DNA of 64,000 nucleotides, taken from NCBI GenBank assembly GCA_008933735.1, contig WBUL01000004.1, positions 186,001-250,000 on the forward strand, given 5' to 3'. This DNA is from Anaerolineae bacterium. GTDB lineage: Bacteria; Chloroflexota; Anaerolineae; Aggregatilineales; J027. A program made the position numbers and the translations under genes. Below, in pieces: positions 43,065 to 52,074 of this stretch (position 1 is the first letter of the stretch; every line of letters begins with the position of its first letter). The notes under the pieces are model-generated. The model had not been told where the DNA came from, searched no databases, and saw nothing but the letters and a program-made list of their open reading frames with translations.

Positions 43065-44492
43065 ATGTCATTTGCTACCATGAAAGGCGGTAAGCCGCCT
43101 AAAATAGTAATCCTAGGCGCTGGCAGCGCAATTTTCGGGCTGGGGGCGCTTTCCACAATGATGCAGTCGGAACGGCTGCGCGGTGCTGAACTGGCGCTGG
43201 TGGACATTGACGAACCCGGTCTGGAAACCATAGCCAGGCTTGCCAACCTCATGAATGTGGCCTGGGAATCAGATGTCAAAATTTCTGCCACCACCAACCG
43301 CCGTGACGTGCTGCACGGGGCGGATATTGTGATCGTGTCGGTGCAGGTTGGCCCCCGTGAGGAGGTCTGGGAAATGGATTGGCGGATTCCGCTAAAACAC
43401 GGGGTTCGCCAGCCTTATGCGGAAAATGGCGGCCCTGGCGCGTTTTCCCATACGGCCCGTAACCTGCCCCTTCTGCTGGACATTGCCCGCGATATGGAGG
43501 AACTTTGTCCGGATGCGTGGTATTTTAACCTGACCAATCCCCTGATCCGATTAACACGGGCAGTTCACAAATACAGCAAAATCAAGGTGCTGGGGCTGTG
43601 CCATCAACTGCTGTGGGGATATGCGATGGCGGGGGCGGTGCTGTCGGAGCATTTCAATATTCCCGTGCCTGAACATTTCCATGTTCATACAGACGCGGAC
43701 AACATGCCGAATTTTATTCCGGTCGCGCGGGCTGCGCTCGAACATCTTGACATCAAAGCGGCAGGGATCAATCATTTTTCGTGGGTGTACGATATTCGGG
43801 ACAAAAAAACGGGCGAAGATCTGTATCCCTTGCTGCGAGACACCTGGTTCAACCACTATCGCAGGGATTTTGAACCCCTCACCCGCGAGGTTTTTGAAAT
43901 TTACGGTATGATGCCTACCGCCGGGGACAGCCATATGTGTGAATATCTGACCTTCGTGACGGATCCTATCACCAAACCCTGGGAAAAGTACGACTTAAAA
44001 CTGCAAAGCTGGGACGGCAACCGCCGCCGCCGCGCCAGTCGCAAGCAGTTAGCCAAGGATATCGTCGAAGGGCGAAAGGAGGTGAATGAGCTTCGTGATG
44101 TTTGGCGGCATAATATGCTGGATGAAGGTATTCCTGAGCTCATTTCCGGCCTTGTTTACAACACCAACTACTATCACCAGCAGCTAAACATCCCGAATCG
44201 TGGCAATATTCCTAATCTTCCTGGCGATATGATTATTGAGGTACCAGGAATCGTGTCCGGTTTTGATATTCAGGGTTTGGCTTTTCCACCCCTGCCAGAG
44301 GGCATCGCCGAACTTTGCCGTCGTGAACTGCTGCGTTCGGAAATGGTGGTCGATTCGATTGTGCAGGGTGATCGACAGTTGGCCCTGCAAGCCCTCCTGC
44401 TCGACCCGATGGTCACGGACATTGATACGGCCCGGTCTATTCTGGAAGATTTGCTTCAGGAATTTGCCCAATATTTGCCCACGTTTAACTGA
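43065..44492 (+). CDS. GH4 family NAD- and metal-dependent glycosidase
   Basis: A 475-residue family 4 glycoside hydrolase. Seen in order: Rossmann GAGSAIFG (about 18-25), NP in NLTNPLIRLT, the metal-binding Cys-His in LGLCHQLLW, the GINHFSWV motif with the second metal-binding His, and the C-terminal GFDIQGLAFPPLPEG region. GH4 enzymes open glycosides by transient oxidation at C3 with NAD and Mn2+, and act in the cytoplasm on alpha- or beta-linked gluco-, galacto- or galacturonosides. The substrate is unclear. It follows the transaldolase by 10 bases, so it very likely produces the monosaccharide handled by this operon. Confidence 0.92.
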   Translation: MSFATMKGGKPPKIVILGAGSAIFGLGALSTMMQSERLRGAELALVDIDEPGLETIARLANLMNVAWESDVKISATTNRRDVLHGADIVIVSVQVGPREEVWEMDWRIPLKHGVRQPYAENGGPGAFSHTARNLPLLLDIARDMEELCPDAWYFNLTNPLIRLTRAVHKYSKIKVLGLCHQLLWGYAMAGAVLSEHFNIPVPEHFHVHTDADNMPNFIPVARAALEHLDIKAAGINHFSWVYDIRDKKTGEDLYPLLRDTWFNHYRRDFEPLTREVFEIYGMMPTAGDSHMCEYLTFVTDPITKPWEKYDLKLQSWDGNRRRRASRKQLAKDIVEGRKEVNELRDVWRHNMLDEGIPELISGLVYNTNYYHQQLNIPNRGNIPNLPGDMIIEVPGIVSGFDIQGLAFPPLPEGIAELCRRELLRSEMVVDSIVQGDRQLALQALLLDPMVTDIDTARSILEDLLQEFAQYLPTFN

Positions 44493-44495
44493 TCG

Positions 44496-45749
44496 ATGGA
44501 ATTAGCAGAACTTTTTTACCGCTTTGGTGTGGCGCTGGTACTGGGGGCATTACCCGGTGTCCAGCGTGAATTTGAGGAGAAATCCGAGCCAGAGCAGCGG
44601 CCAGCAGGTGCACGCACCTTTGCGCTGATGGGGCTGACCGGGTGTGCCGCAGCGCTCGCGGCGGACGAGTTGAACTCGGCGTTGGTATTTGCGGCGGTGA
44701 TGGTTTCCATGTGTGCCCTGATTATTGCGGCATACATTATGACCAGCAAACACCGCACAGGTATGACCACCGAAGTCGCATCGATTCTCATCCTGATTGT
44801 CGGGGCCCTCTGTTACTGGGATGAAATCACCCTGGCGGGTGCGCTGGCCGTGACAACGACGGTTCTGCTTTCTGTTAAAGGCGAAGTTCAGCGGTTTGTC
44901 CGCAATCTGACGCCAGAAGATGTTCGTTCGACGCTGGTTTTTGCGGTCATCACGGTGATCATTCTGCCCGTCCTGCCGGATGAAGGGCTTGGCGAGAAAC
45001 CCCTTGATGTTCTGAATCCCCGGCAAATCTGGCTGATGGTCGTGTTTATTTCCGGGATCAGTTTTCTGGGGTATATCCTGAATAAATTCCTGGGGACAAG
45101 CCGTGGGGTCGTTCTGACAGGGCTTTTGGGCGGGGTGGTTTCCAGCACCGCCAGCACCATGTCATTTGCCCAGCGCAGCAAGGAAAATCCCGAACTGGCA
45201 AAATCGTTGGGGCTGGCAATCATGCTGACATGGACGGTCATGTATGCCCGTGTCACGGTGATTGTGGCTGTAATAAGCAACCATTTGCTGAACGAACTCT
45301 GGCTGCCCTTGTCCCTCAATATGGCGGTTGGGGCGGCTTATGCAACATGGCTGTATTATTCGCAGCGTGAGCATACCAGCGAAGAATTCCAGTATAACAA
45401 CCCCTTTCGGCTCAGACCTGCTCTGGAATTTGGGGCGCTGTTCGCGGTGATTCTCGTGGTTGCACGCGCCGCCCAACTTAACCTGGGGGATGCAGGTGTC
45501 TTTCTTTCCAGCGCTATTGGCGGTTCGGTCGATGTCAATGCCATTACGCTTTCCATGTCGGATCTGGCGAATGGTCGGAATATTGGAACAGTGTTGGCAG
45601 CCCAGGCAGTGATGCTGGCAACGATCAGTAATATGGTTGTCAAAGGCGGCATGGTGGTTACGAGCAGCGCCCCTGAATTACGCAAAACTATTCAGCTCGG
45701 AATCATTCTGCTGATTACCGCAGGTGTGATCGTCATTTTTTTGATTTGA
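44496..45749 (+). CDS. MgtC/DUF4010 family membrane protein
   Basis: A 417-residue protein with about twelve hydrophobic segments. The N-terminal part resembles MgtC/SapB (FYRFGVALVLGALPGVQREF, ARTFALMGLTG) and the C-terminal part DUF4010 (GGVVSSTASTMSFAQRS, SSAIGGSVDVNAITLSMS). Its function is not established; a transport or exporter role is plausible. It lies between the GH4 and the lyase genes with 3- and 13-base gaps, so it is part of the same operon, and may move a pathway product such as sulfite or a sugar acid. Confidence 0.85.
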   Translation: MELAELFYRFGVALVLGALPGVQREFEEKSEPEQRPAGARTFALMGLTGCAAALAADELNSALVFAAVMVSMCALIIAAYIMTSKHRTGMTTEVASILILIVGALCYWDEITLAGALAVTTTVLLSVKGEVQRFVRNLTPEDVRSTLVFAVITVIILPVLPDEGLGEKPLDVLNPRQIWLMVVFISGISFLGYILNKFLGTSRGVVLTGLLGGVVSSTASTMSFAQRSKENPELAKSLGLAIMLTWTVMYARVTVIVAVISNHLLNELWLPLSLNMAVGAAYATWLYYSQREHTSEEFQYNNPFRLRPALEFGALFAVILVVARAAQLNLGDAGVFLSSAIGGSVDVNAITLSMSDLANGRNIGTVLAAQAVMLATISNMVVKGGMVVTSSAPELRKTIQLGIILLITAGVIVIFLI

Positions 45750-45762
45750 AAGGAATTTCCAG

Positions 45763-46077
45763 ATGAAAAAAGTTTTCGTCATTGACGAAAAAGACAATGT
45801 GGGGACAGCCGTTCTCGAACCCATTAAAGTTGGGGATGACGTTGGCACGAATGGTGCTTTGACCAGCATCGTTGTGAAGGCCAAAGCTGACATCCCCTTT
45901 GGGCATAAAATCGCCCTTCGTGATATTCCCAAGGGCAGCATTGTGATGAAATATGGGCTGAGCATCGGAAATGCCACTCAGGACATTAAAGCGGGCGACC
46001 ATGTGCACATCCACAATGTGGAAAGCAATCGTGGCCGCGGAGATAAGTTCGCGGATTCAAAAGGCGTAAGCGCATAG
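45763..46077 (+). CDS. UxaA-family lyase small subunit (SAF domain; altronate dehydratase N-domain or SuyA-like)
   Basis: A 104-residue SAF-domain protein: IPFGHKIALRDIPKGSIV, MKYGLSIGNATQDIKAGDHV, HIHN. This is the conserved block of the small UxaA/GarD domain, also found as the separate small subunit SuyA of (2R)-sulfolactate sulfo-lyase. Altronate dehydratase is usually a single fused chain; a separate small subunit followed by a large subunit, as here, is the SuyAB layout but also occurs in archaeal/other UxaA pairs. AAAGGAA precedes the ATG, and the large subunit follows after 12 bases. Confidence 0.88.
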   Translation: MKKVFVIDEKDNVGTAVLEPIKVGDDVGTNGALTSIVVKAKADIPFGHKIALRDIPKGSIVMKYGLSIGNATQDIKAGDHVHIHNVESNRGRGDKFADSKGVSA

Positions 46078-46089
46078 GAGGAGAAAAAA

Positions 46090-47262
46090 ATGACTGAATT
46101 TATGGGATATATCCGGCCCGACGGGGCAGTGGGTGTGCGGAATCATGTTTTGCTGCTTTCTGGAACTGTCTATGCCAACCGATTGTGCGATCATGTGGCG
46201 AACATGATTTACAATGCTGTTTCTATCACCCACCCAAACGGGCGCTGTCAGGTTGCGCCTGACCTGCGGATCACCCGTCGCTTCCTCTCCGGCACCGGGG
46301 CAAATCCTAATGTTGCGGCGGTCATCGTGGTGGATCACTTCCGTGAGGAAGGCTGTACCGCTGACGACATCGCCCAGGACATCAGCCCGACGGGGAAACT
46401 GATTGCAACGGTCAATATTCGCAGCGACGGCGGTTTTATTTCTGCGCTGGAAAAAGCTATGCGTTATGCTGCCGATTTTTCGCGCCAGGTCAGTGACTAC
46501 CGACGTGAGACAGTCCCGCTTTCCAAACTCCTGTTTGCAACCGAATGCGGCACGTCAGATACAACCTCTGGCCTTGCCAGTAACCCGGCAACCGGTGTCT
46601 GCTCCGATATGATTATCGCCGAAGGAGGACGGACGATTCTGGCGGAATGCACTGAATGGATGGGCTGCGAAAATTGGCTTACCGAACGTGCCGTCAATGA
46701 AGATGTCGCAGAACGCATTCTGGCGGGCGTGCAGCATATGGAACAACGTGCCTTAGCCAGCGGCGAGGATATTCGCGGTTCGCAGCCTACAGGGGATAAT
46801 ATCATCGGCGGCCTGACCACCATTGAGGAAAAATCGATGGGGGCGTGCAAAAAAGCTGGGAATTCGCCGATCATTGATTACCTTGAAATCGCGCAGCCCC
46901 CAACCAGCGAGAAACCTGGTTTGTATGTAATGTATGGCCCTGGTCATGGTGCCGAGTCCATTAGCAGCATGGCAGCGGCAGGGGCCCAGATACAGGTCTT
47001 CTGCACCGGGGGTGGGCACACATCCTCACATCCGATTATGCCTACTATTAAAATCACAGGCAACGCTGAATCCTATCGTCTGATGAAAGATACAGTAGAT
47101 GTGGATGTCAGCGATGTACTGCGCGGGGACATTACCATGCAGGAGGCAGGAAAACGCCTTTTTGACGAGGTGATTGCCGTCGCCAACGGTCGTTTGACCA
47201 AGTCCGAAGTCCTCAAAGATGATAACAGCTTTGCGATCCACCGCATCGGGCCGAGCATCTAA
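46090..47262 (+). CDS. UxaA-family lyase large subunit (altronate dehydratase C-domain or SuyB-like)
   Basis: A 390-residue protein starting FMGYIRPDGAVGVRNHVLLL, with ATECGTSDTTSGLASNPATG, ILAECTEWMGCENWL, GGLTTIEEKSMGACKKAG and TGGGHTSSHPIMPTIKI, all UxaA C-terminal family marks. The cysteines in ECGTSD and MGCENWL could bind the Fe(II) or Fe-S centre used by the family. Members dehydrate D-altronate or D-galactarate, or cleave (2R)-sulfolactate to pyruvate and sulfite (SuyB). A strong AGGAGGAG precedes the ATG. The choice between these substrates cannot be made from motifs; the operon, with an isomerase and an FSA-type transaldolase but no uronate isomerase or altronate oxidoreductase, leans to sulfolactate. 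Confidence 0.88.
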   Translation: MTEFMGYIRPDGAVGVRNHVLLLSGTVYANRLCDHVANMIYNAVSITHPNGRCQVAPDLRITRRFLSGTGANPNVAAVIVVDHFREEGCTADDIAQDISPTGKLIATVNIRSDGGFISALEKAMRYAADFSRQVSDYRRETVPLSKLLFATECGTSDTTSGLASNPATGVCSDMIIAEGGRTILAECTEWMGCENWLTERAVNEDVAERILAGVQHMEQRALASGEDIRGSQPTGDNIIGGLTTIEEKSMGACKKAGNSPIIDYLEIAQPPTSEKPGLYVMYGPGHGAESISSMAAAGAQIQVFCTGGGHTSSHPIMPTIKITGNAESYRLMKDTVDVDVSDVLRGDITMQEAGKRLFDEVIAVANGRLTKSEVLKDDNSFAIHRIGPSI

Positions 47263-47283
47263 CCTATTTTGCCTGCAAACACG

Positions 47284-47321
47284 AGGACAGGGTGTCATTG
47301 AGGTCAATCGCGCCCTGTCCT
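47284..47321 (+). terminator. Hairpin after the lyase gene
   Basis: AGGACAGGG (47284-47292) pairs with CCCTGTCCT (47313-47321) around a 20-base loop, 21 bases after the stop. TATAAG follows; there is no long T-tract. It probably ends the sugar-catabolic operon. Confidence 0.65.
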
Positions 47322-47416
47322 TATAAGCGATCTAATGGGGTTCTTATGGAAGAACCTCTGTTTGTTCTGTTACATTCCCTTAAAGTCTGACATTTTGCAC
47401 AAAACAATACGTCGAA

Positions 47417-47430
47417 TTGACCAAGATCAA
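47417..47430 (+). promoter_or_regulatory. FNR/CRP-like site upstream of the Mrp operon
   Basis: TTGAC-CAAG-ATCAA matches the FNR consensus TTGAT-N4-ATCAA with one mismatch. An overlapping inverted repeat TGACC-N8-GGTCA spans 47418-47435. The site lies 68 bases before the mrpA start. A clear -10 could not be placed. Confidence 0.4.
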
Positions 47431-47497
47431 GGTCACGTAAATTGTATTAGCAGGGATTTTTTAGCAAAATTGCCTGCTCGAATATGAGGTTGTGCTC

Positions 47498-49807
47498 ATG
47501 CTGTATGCGGTTGTCTCAGGATTTGGGGCGGCGCTGGTTGCCCCGTTAATCCACCAGAGTGTGCGGCGCTGGTCAGGATGGCTTCTGGTGCTGCTCCCTC
47601 TGGCGTTGTTTGGTTATTTTGCCAGTCACATGGAACAAATTTCAGATGGGGAAAAAATCGCCTTTGCCTACACCTGGGTGCCAAGCCTGGATGTTGAGCT
47701 GGCGTTTATGCTGGACGGATTGAGTTTGCTGTTTGTTCTGCTGGTCAGCGGAATCGGGGCGTTGATTGTGTTATACGGCAGCGCCTATCTGGCTGACCAC
47801 CCTCAATTGGGACGCTTTTATGCCTATCTCCTGATGTTCATGGCCTCGATGCTGGGGGTAGCTCTGGCGGATAACCTGATCACTCTGTTTATTTTCTGGG
47901 AGCTGACCAGCATCAGTTCGTATCTGCTGATCGCCTTCAAACACGATTACGAAAGCTCCCGCGAGGCCGCCAAAAAAGCCCTGATTGTGACAGGGGCGGG
48001 TGGGTTGGCCCTGCTGGCAGGGTTGATTCTAGTGGGGATTGAAGCAGATACCTGGACGATTTCCGAACTTGCCAGCCGAAAAGATGTTATTCAGGAAGGT
48101 GGATTATACCTGCCTGCGCTGCTTTTGATCCTGGTCGGGTGTTTTGCAAAGTCTGCACAGTTCCCATTTCATTTCTGGCTGCCCTACGCGATGGAAGCGC
48201 CGACTCCGGTCAGCGCATACCTGCATTCTGCCACGATGGTGAAAGCGGGTGTTTATCTGCTGGCTCGCCTGCATCCATCGTTGGGAGGAACCGACGAATG
48301 GCACGCCATCGTAACAGGTGTCGGCGGACTTACCATGCTCATTGCCGGGTTTATCGCATGGCAGCACACCGACCTGAAAAAAATCCTGGCATATACCACG
48401 ATCAGTGCACTGGGGATTCTCGTTTTTCTGCTGGGGATTGGGACGGGATTAGCCGTCAAAGGCGCGATGATCTTTCTGCTGGTGCACTCGCTCTACAAAG
48501 GGGCCCTTTTTATGGTTGCAGGCTCCATTGACCATGAGACCGGCACACGGGATATTGCCCAGTTGGGCGACCTGGCTAAATCCATGCCCTTCACTGCGGT
48601 GGGGGCGGGACTGGCGGCCCTGTCGATGGCCGGACTGCCGCCATTGTTAGGATTCATCGGCAAAGAGATTATTTACGAGGCTACTCAGGAGGCTCATGAT
48701 TTACTGCCGCTGGTATTGACAGCAGCGGCGCTGCTCGCCAACATATTTAATGTCGCAGCCGCAGCCATGGTGACTCTCAAACCGTTCACCGGGCAGGCCG
48801 CTCATACTCCGAAGCACCCCCATGAGGCGCCGCTTGCGATGTGGATAGGGCCGGTGGTTTTAGGAGGCTTTACCCTCGCGTTCGGGGTAGCTTCTAACCT
48901 GTTATTAAAAGACTTTTTCGCACAAACCGTCGCTGCGGTTTATGGCAAGCCCTATGAAGTCAAGCTTGGGCTCTGGCACGGATTGAACACCACATTGGTT
49001 TTGAGCGTGGTAACACTCGTGGCAGGCGGGCTGCTTTATGCTTACCTCAGACAAATTCTGCCCATCGTGAAGCCGCTGAATGTGGGCGAAAAACTTGGCC
49101 CGGACAGGTTGTACGACATTGGCTTTGAGGGCATCCTGGACTTCGCCAGCCTGACAGAGCGGTTCTTCCAGAATGGCCATTTGCGCTACTACCTGATGAC
49201 GATTATCTTCACCCTGTCCAGTCTGCTCATTCTCACCATGACGACACAGATTGATTTTGACAGCATCCAGTTGAACGTTGATGATGTTCTTCTCCACGAA
49301 TATCTGCTGGCAGGTCTTATGATTGCGGCAGCAATCACCATCACGATGACCAGTTCACGCCTGATGGCTGTCGCCGCGTTGGGTGTGGTAGGCTACAGTG
49401 TGGCGCTTCTTTACGTATTTTACGGTGCGCCAGACCTCGCCATGACGCAGTTTTCAATCGAAACGCTGAGTGTGGTGGTCTTGGTACTGGTGCTGTACCG
49501 CCTGCCAAAATTCAAAGACTTTTCCACGCCGCGTTCCCGCGCCCGCGACGGCATTATCGCGGTCATGTTTGGGGGCCTTGTGACGACGCTGATCCTGATC
49601 ATCACCTCCGAACCCCTTCAATCCCGGCTGAGCCCCTATTTTGCCGAAAACAGCTATGTGCTAGCCAAAGGTCATAATGTCGTGAATGTTATTCTCGTGG
49701 ACTTTCGCGGTTTTGACACGATGGGCGAAATTACAGTGCTGGGTGTAGCAGCGATTGGCATTTTTGCGCTGCTCAAACTGCGCCCGTCATCCAGGAAAGA
49801 GGAATAA
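47498..49807 (+). CDS. mrpA: Mrp Na+/H+ antiporter subunit A
   Basis: A 769-residue polytopic protein homologous to complex I NuoL plus the MbhD/MbhE-like C-terminal part typical of MrpA. The NuoL-like core shows FYAYLLMFMASMLGVALADN, FIFWELTSISSYLLI, FPFHFWLPYAMEAPTPVSAYLHSATMVKAG (quoted family block at about 225-255) and LKKILAYTTISALG, including proton-path Lys and Glu residues. The C-terminal part has YGAPDLAMTQFSIETLSVV. It is the largest subunit of the membrane complex that exchanges Na+ or other cations for protons. ATG 47498 was chosen with GAGGT upstream; a GTG at 47492 is too close to it. Confidence 0.95.
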   Translation: MLYAVVSGFGAALVAPLIHQSVRRWSGWLLVLLPLALFGYFASHMEQISDGEKIAFAYTWVPSLDVELAFMLDGLSLLFVLLVSGIGALIVLYGSAYLADHPQLGRFYAYLLMFMASMLGVALADNLITLFIFWELTSISSYLLIAFKHDYESSREAAKKALIVTGAGGLALLAGLILVGIEADTWTISELASRKDVIQEGGLYLPALLLILVGCFAKSAQFPFHFWLPYAMEAPTPVSAYLHSATMVKAGVYLLARLHPSLGGTDEWHAIVTGVGGLTMLIAGFIAWQHTDLKKILAYTTISALGILVFLLGIGTGLAVKGAMIFLLVHSLYKGALFMVAGSIDHETGTRDIAQLGDLAKSMPFTAVGAGLAALSMAGLPPLLGFIGKEIIYEATQEAHDLLPLVLTAAALLANIFNVAAAAMVTLKPFTGQAAHTPKHPHEAPLAMWIGPVVLGGFTLAFGVASNLLLKDFFAQTVAAVYGKPYEVKLGLWHGLNTTLVLSVVTLVAGGLLYAYLRQILPIVKPLNVGEKLGPDRLYDIGFEGILDFASLTERFFQNGHLRYYLMTIIFTLSSLLILTMTTQIDFDSIQLNVDDVLLHEYLLAGLMIAAAITITMTSSRLMAVAALGVVGYSVALLYVFYGAPDLAMTQFSIETLSVVVLVLVLYRLPKFKDFSTPRSRARDGIIAVMFGGLVTTLILIITSEPLQSRLSPYFAENSYVLAKGHNVVNVILVDFRGFDTMGEITVLGVAAIGIFALLKLRPSSRKEE

Positions 49808-49810
49808 AAC

Positions 49811-50221
49811 ATGCCTTCCCTGATCCTTTCCACTGCAACCCGCTACCTGCTGCCGCTGATGCTCTTATTCTCGGTGTTTGTCCTGATTCGTGGGCATAAC
49901 GAACCCGGCGGCGGATTTATTGGGGGTCTGGTGGCATCAACGGCCTATGCTCTGTATGCGATTTCTTCCGGAGTCGAGAAAGCACGCGCCGCTTTACCCA
50001 TCGAACCGCGTTATATCATCGCAGTTGGGCTGGGGATTGCGGTCACCAGCGGGATGATTTCTATGATTCTGGGCGATCCGTTCATGACAAGCCAGTGGCT
50101 GGACACCGTTTTTCCGGTGATCGGCAAGGTTGGCACCCCGGTCATGTTTGACACTGGTGTGTATCTGGTGGTGATCGGTGTGACACTAACGATTATTTTT
50201 AATCTGGCCGAGGGGGAGTAA
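49811..50221 (+). CDS. mrpB: Mrp antiporter subunit B
   Basis: A 136-residue membrane protein with four TM helices. [31 protein letters not shown] is the family mark (MnhB domain), and [12 protein letters not shown] follows. It packs with MrpA in the Mrp complex. The gene starts three bases after mrpA. Confidence 0.95.
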   Translation: MPSLILSTATRYLLPLMLLFSVFVLIRGHNEPGGGFIGGLVASTAYALYAISSGVEKARAALPIEPRYIIAVGLGIAVTSGMISMILGDPFMTSQWLDTVFPVIGKVGTPVMFDTGVYLVVIGVTLTIIFNLAEGE

Positions 50222-50223
50222 GC

Positions 50224-50580
50224 ATGGAAACGGTTCTCGCCTTTGTCATTGGGATACTATTTGCGGTTGGGATTTATCTGATGATGCGGCGCAGCCTGGT
50301 GAAGTTGATAATCGGGCTGGGCGTGCTGGGGCACGCCGCAAATTTATTGATTTTCACCGTTGGGCGGCTGACACGCGGCGAACCGCCTCTGATCGGCAAA
50401 CACGAAGAGGTACTTTCAGGCACATTTGCTGATCCTCTCCCACAGGCTCTCATTCTCACCGCAATTGTGATTGGATTTGGCGTACAGGTATTCGCCGCCG
50501 TGCTGATTAAAAGTGCGTACCGGATAGTGGGTACCGATGACCTGGATGAAATGAAATCAACGGATGAAACTCAGCCATGA
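50224..50580 (+). CDS. mrpC: Mrp antiporter subunit C
   Basis: A 118-residue protein with three TM helices, homologous to Nuo[24 protein letters not shown] and [22 protein letters not shown] are the MnhC/NuoK marks. The stop is in ATGA overlap with mrpD, so translation is coupled. Confidence 0.95.
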   Translation: METVLAFVIGILFAVGIYLMMRRSLVKLIIGLGVLGHAANLLIFTVGRLTRGEPPLIGKHEEVLSGTFADPLPQALILTAIVIGFGVQVFAAVLIKSAYRIVGTDDLDEMKSTDETQP

Positions 50581-52070
50581 ATATCCTGCTTATCTTACCG
50601 ATTCTTGTGCCGTTCATCACGGCTATTCTCTGTCTTTTTTTCTGGGGACGGGTGCATTTCCAGGAACGTCTGACTGTCGCGGGAATGCTGATACTGTTGA
50701 TAATAGGAATCGCGCTGCTTTCTGATGTGCATGAAAACGGAATCCAGACGGCTCAGTTAGGCAGTTGGGAAGCGCCTTTTGGCATTACCTTTGCGGCGGA
50801 TATGCTCAGCTCCATCATGGTGACGATCACTGGTCTGATGGGCCTGATGACTGCACTGTATTCCGTGGTTGGCATGGACGAAACCCGCGAACGTTTTGGG
50901 TACTACCCCCTCTTGAATATCTTACTCATGGGAGTTTGCGGGGCATTCCTCACAGGAGATGTATTTAATCTGTACGTCTGGTTTGAGGTCATGCTGATTG
51001 CATCGTTTGTCCTGCTGGCGCTGGGTGGCGAACGCGCTCAACTGGAAGGGGCGATTAAGTACGTAACGTTGAATCTCGTGTCATCAGCTATTTTTCTGAT
51101 GGCCACGGGTATCCTGTACAGCGTTACGGGAACCCTGAACATGGCCGATTTGCATCTGGTGGTGGGTGATGTGAAGCAACCGGGACTGGTCACGGTGCTG
51201 GCAATGATGTTTCTGGTAGCGTTTGGGATTAAAGCGGCCATTTTTCCGTTATTTTTCTGGCTGCCTGCTTCATACCATACCCCGCCGGTTGCCGTGACCA
51301 CGATTTTTTCTGGGCTGCTCACGAAGGTCGGGGTCTATGCACTCATTCGTTTTTTTACCTTGATTTTTGTGCACGACACCAATTACACGCATACCCTGAT
51401 TTTAATCGCGTCTGGCTTTACGATGGTCGTTGGCGTGTTTGGTGCGGTATCTCAGCTAGAAATGCGCCGCTTGCTTTCGTTCCATATCGTGAGTCAGATT
51501 GGTTATCTGCTCATGGGTCTCGGAATCTTTACGGCAGCTTCACTGGCCGCCTCGATTTTCTTTATGGTGCATGTCATCATTGCGAAATCGGCGCTGTTTC
51601 TGGTTAGCGGAGTAGTCAATCGACTTAGCGGCACCTATGACCTGAAGAAACTTGGCGGTCTGTACAAGGCATCACCGACACTATCTATCCTGTTTTTTGT
51701 TCCGGCGATGGCGCTTGCCGGGATTCCGCCGCTTTCGGGCTTCTGGGCAAAGTTCGCGCTTGTGCGGGCTGGCCTGGAAGCGGAAGACTATCTTATTGTT
51801 GCAATATCGCTGTTTGTCAGCGTATTTACTCTGTATTCAATGATTAAAATCTGGTCAGAAGCCTTCCTCAAAAAGCCAAAAGTCACGCCCGGCCAGATTA
51901 ACTTCAGGGAAGCAGATTGGCTGCAAATGCTGTTCCCGCTGGCAGTGTTAGCCGGGTTAACCCTGGTACTGGGTATCGCCGTCGATCCTGTCTACCAACT
52001 GGCGCAGGAAGCCGCCGAACAGTTGATGAATCCCACGCTGTATGTAACAACTGTCCTGGGAGGAGAGTGA
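50577..52070 (+). CDS. mrpD: Mrp antiporter subunit D
   Basis: A 497-residue polytopic NuoN/NuoM-like subunit: [20 protein letters not shown] (with the conserved Glu in TM5), [44 protein letters not shown]-type block at about 220-260 with its Lys, and [16 protein letters not shown]. It forms the second proton-translocating module with MrpA. In ATGA overlap with mrpC; mrpE follows 4 bases later. Confidence 0.95.
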   Translation: MNILLILPILVPFITAILCLFFWGRVHFQERLTVAGMLILLIIGIALLSDVHENGIQTAQLGSWEAPFGITFAADMLSSIMVTITGLMGLMTALYSVVGMDETRERFGYYPLLNILLMGVCGAFLTGDVFNLYVWFEVMLIASFVLLALGGERAQLEGAIKYVTLNLVSSAIFLMATGILYSVTGTLNMADLHLVVGDVKQPGLVTVLAMMFLVAFGIKAAIFPLFFWLPASYHTPPVAVTTIFSGLLTKVGVYALIRFFTLIFVHDTNYTHTLILIASGFTMVVGVFGAVSQLEMRRLLSFHIVSQIGYLLMGLGIFTAASLAASIFFMVHVIIAKSALFLVSGVVNRLSGTYDLKKLGGLYKASPTLSILFFVPAMALAGIPPLSGFWAKFALVRAGLEAEDYLIVAISLFVSVFTLYSMIKIWSEAFLKKPKVTPGQINFREADWLQMLFPLAVLAGLTLVLGIAVDPVYQLAQEAAEQLMNPTLYVTTVLGGE

Positions 52071-52074
52071 CCTG

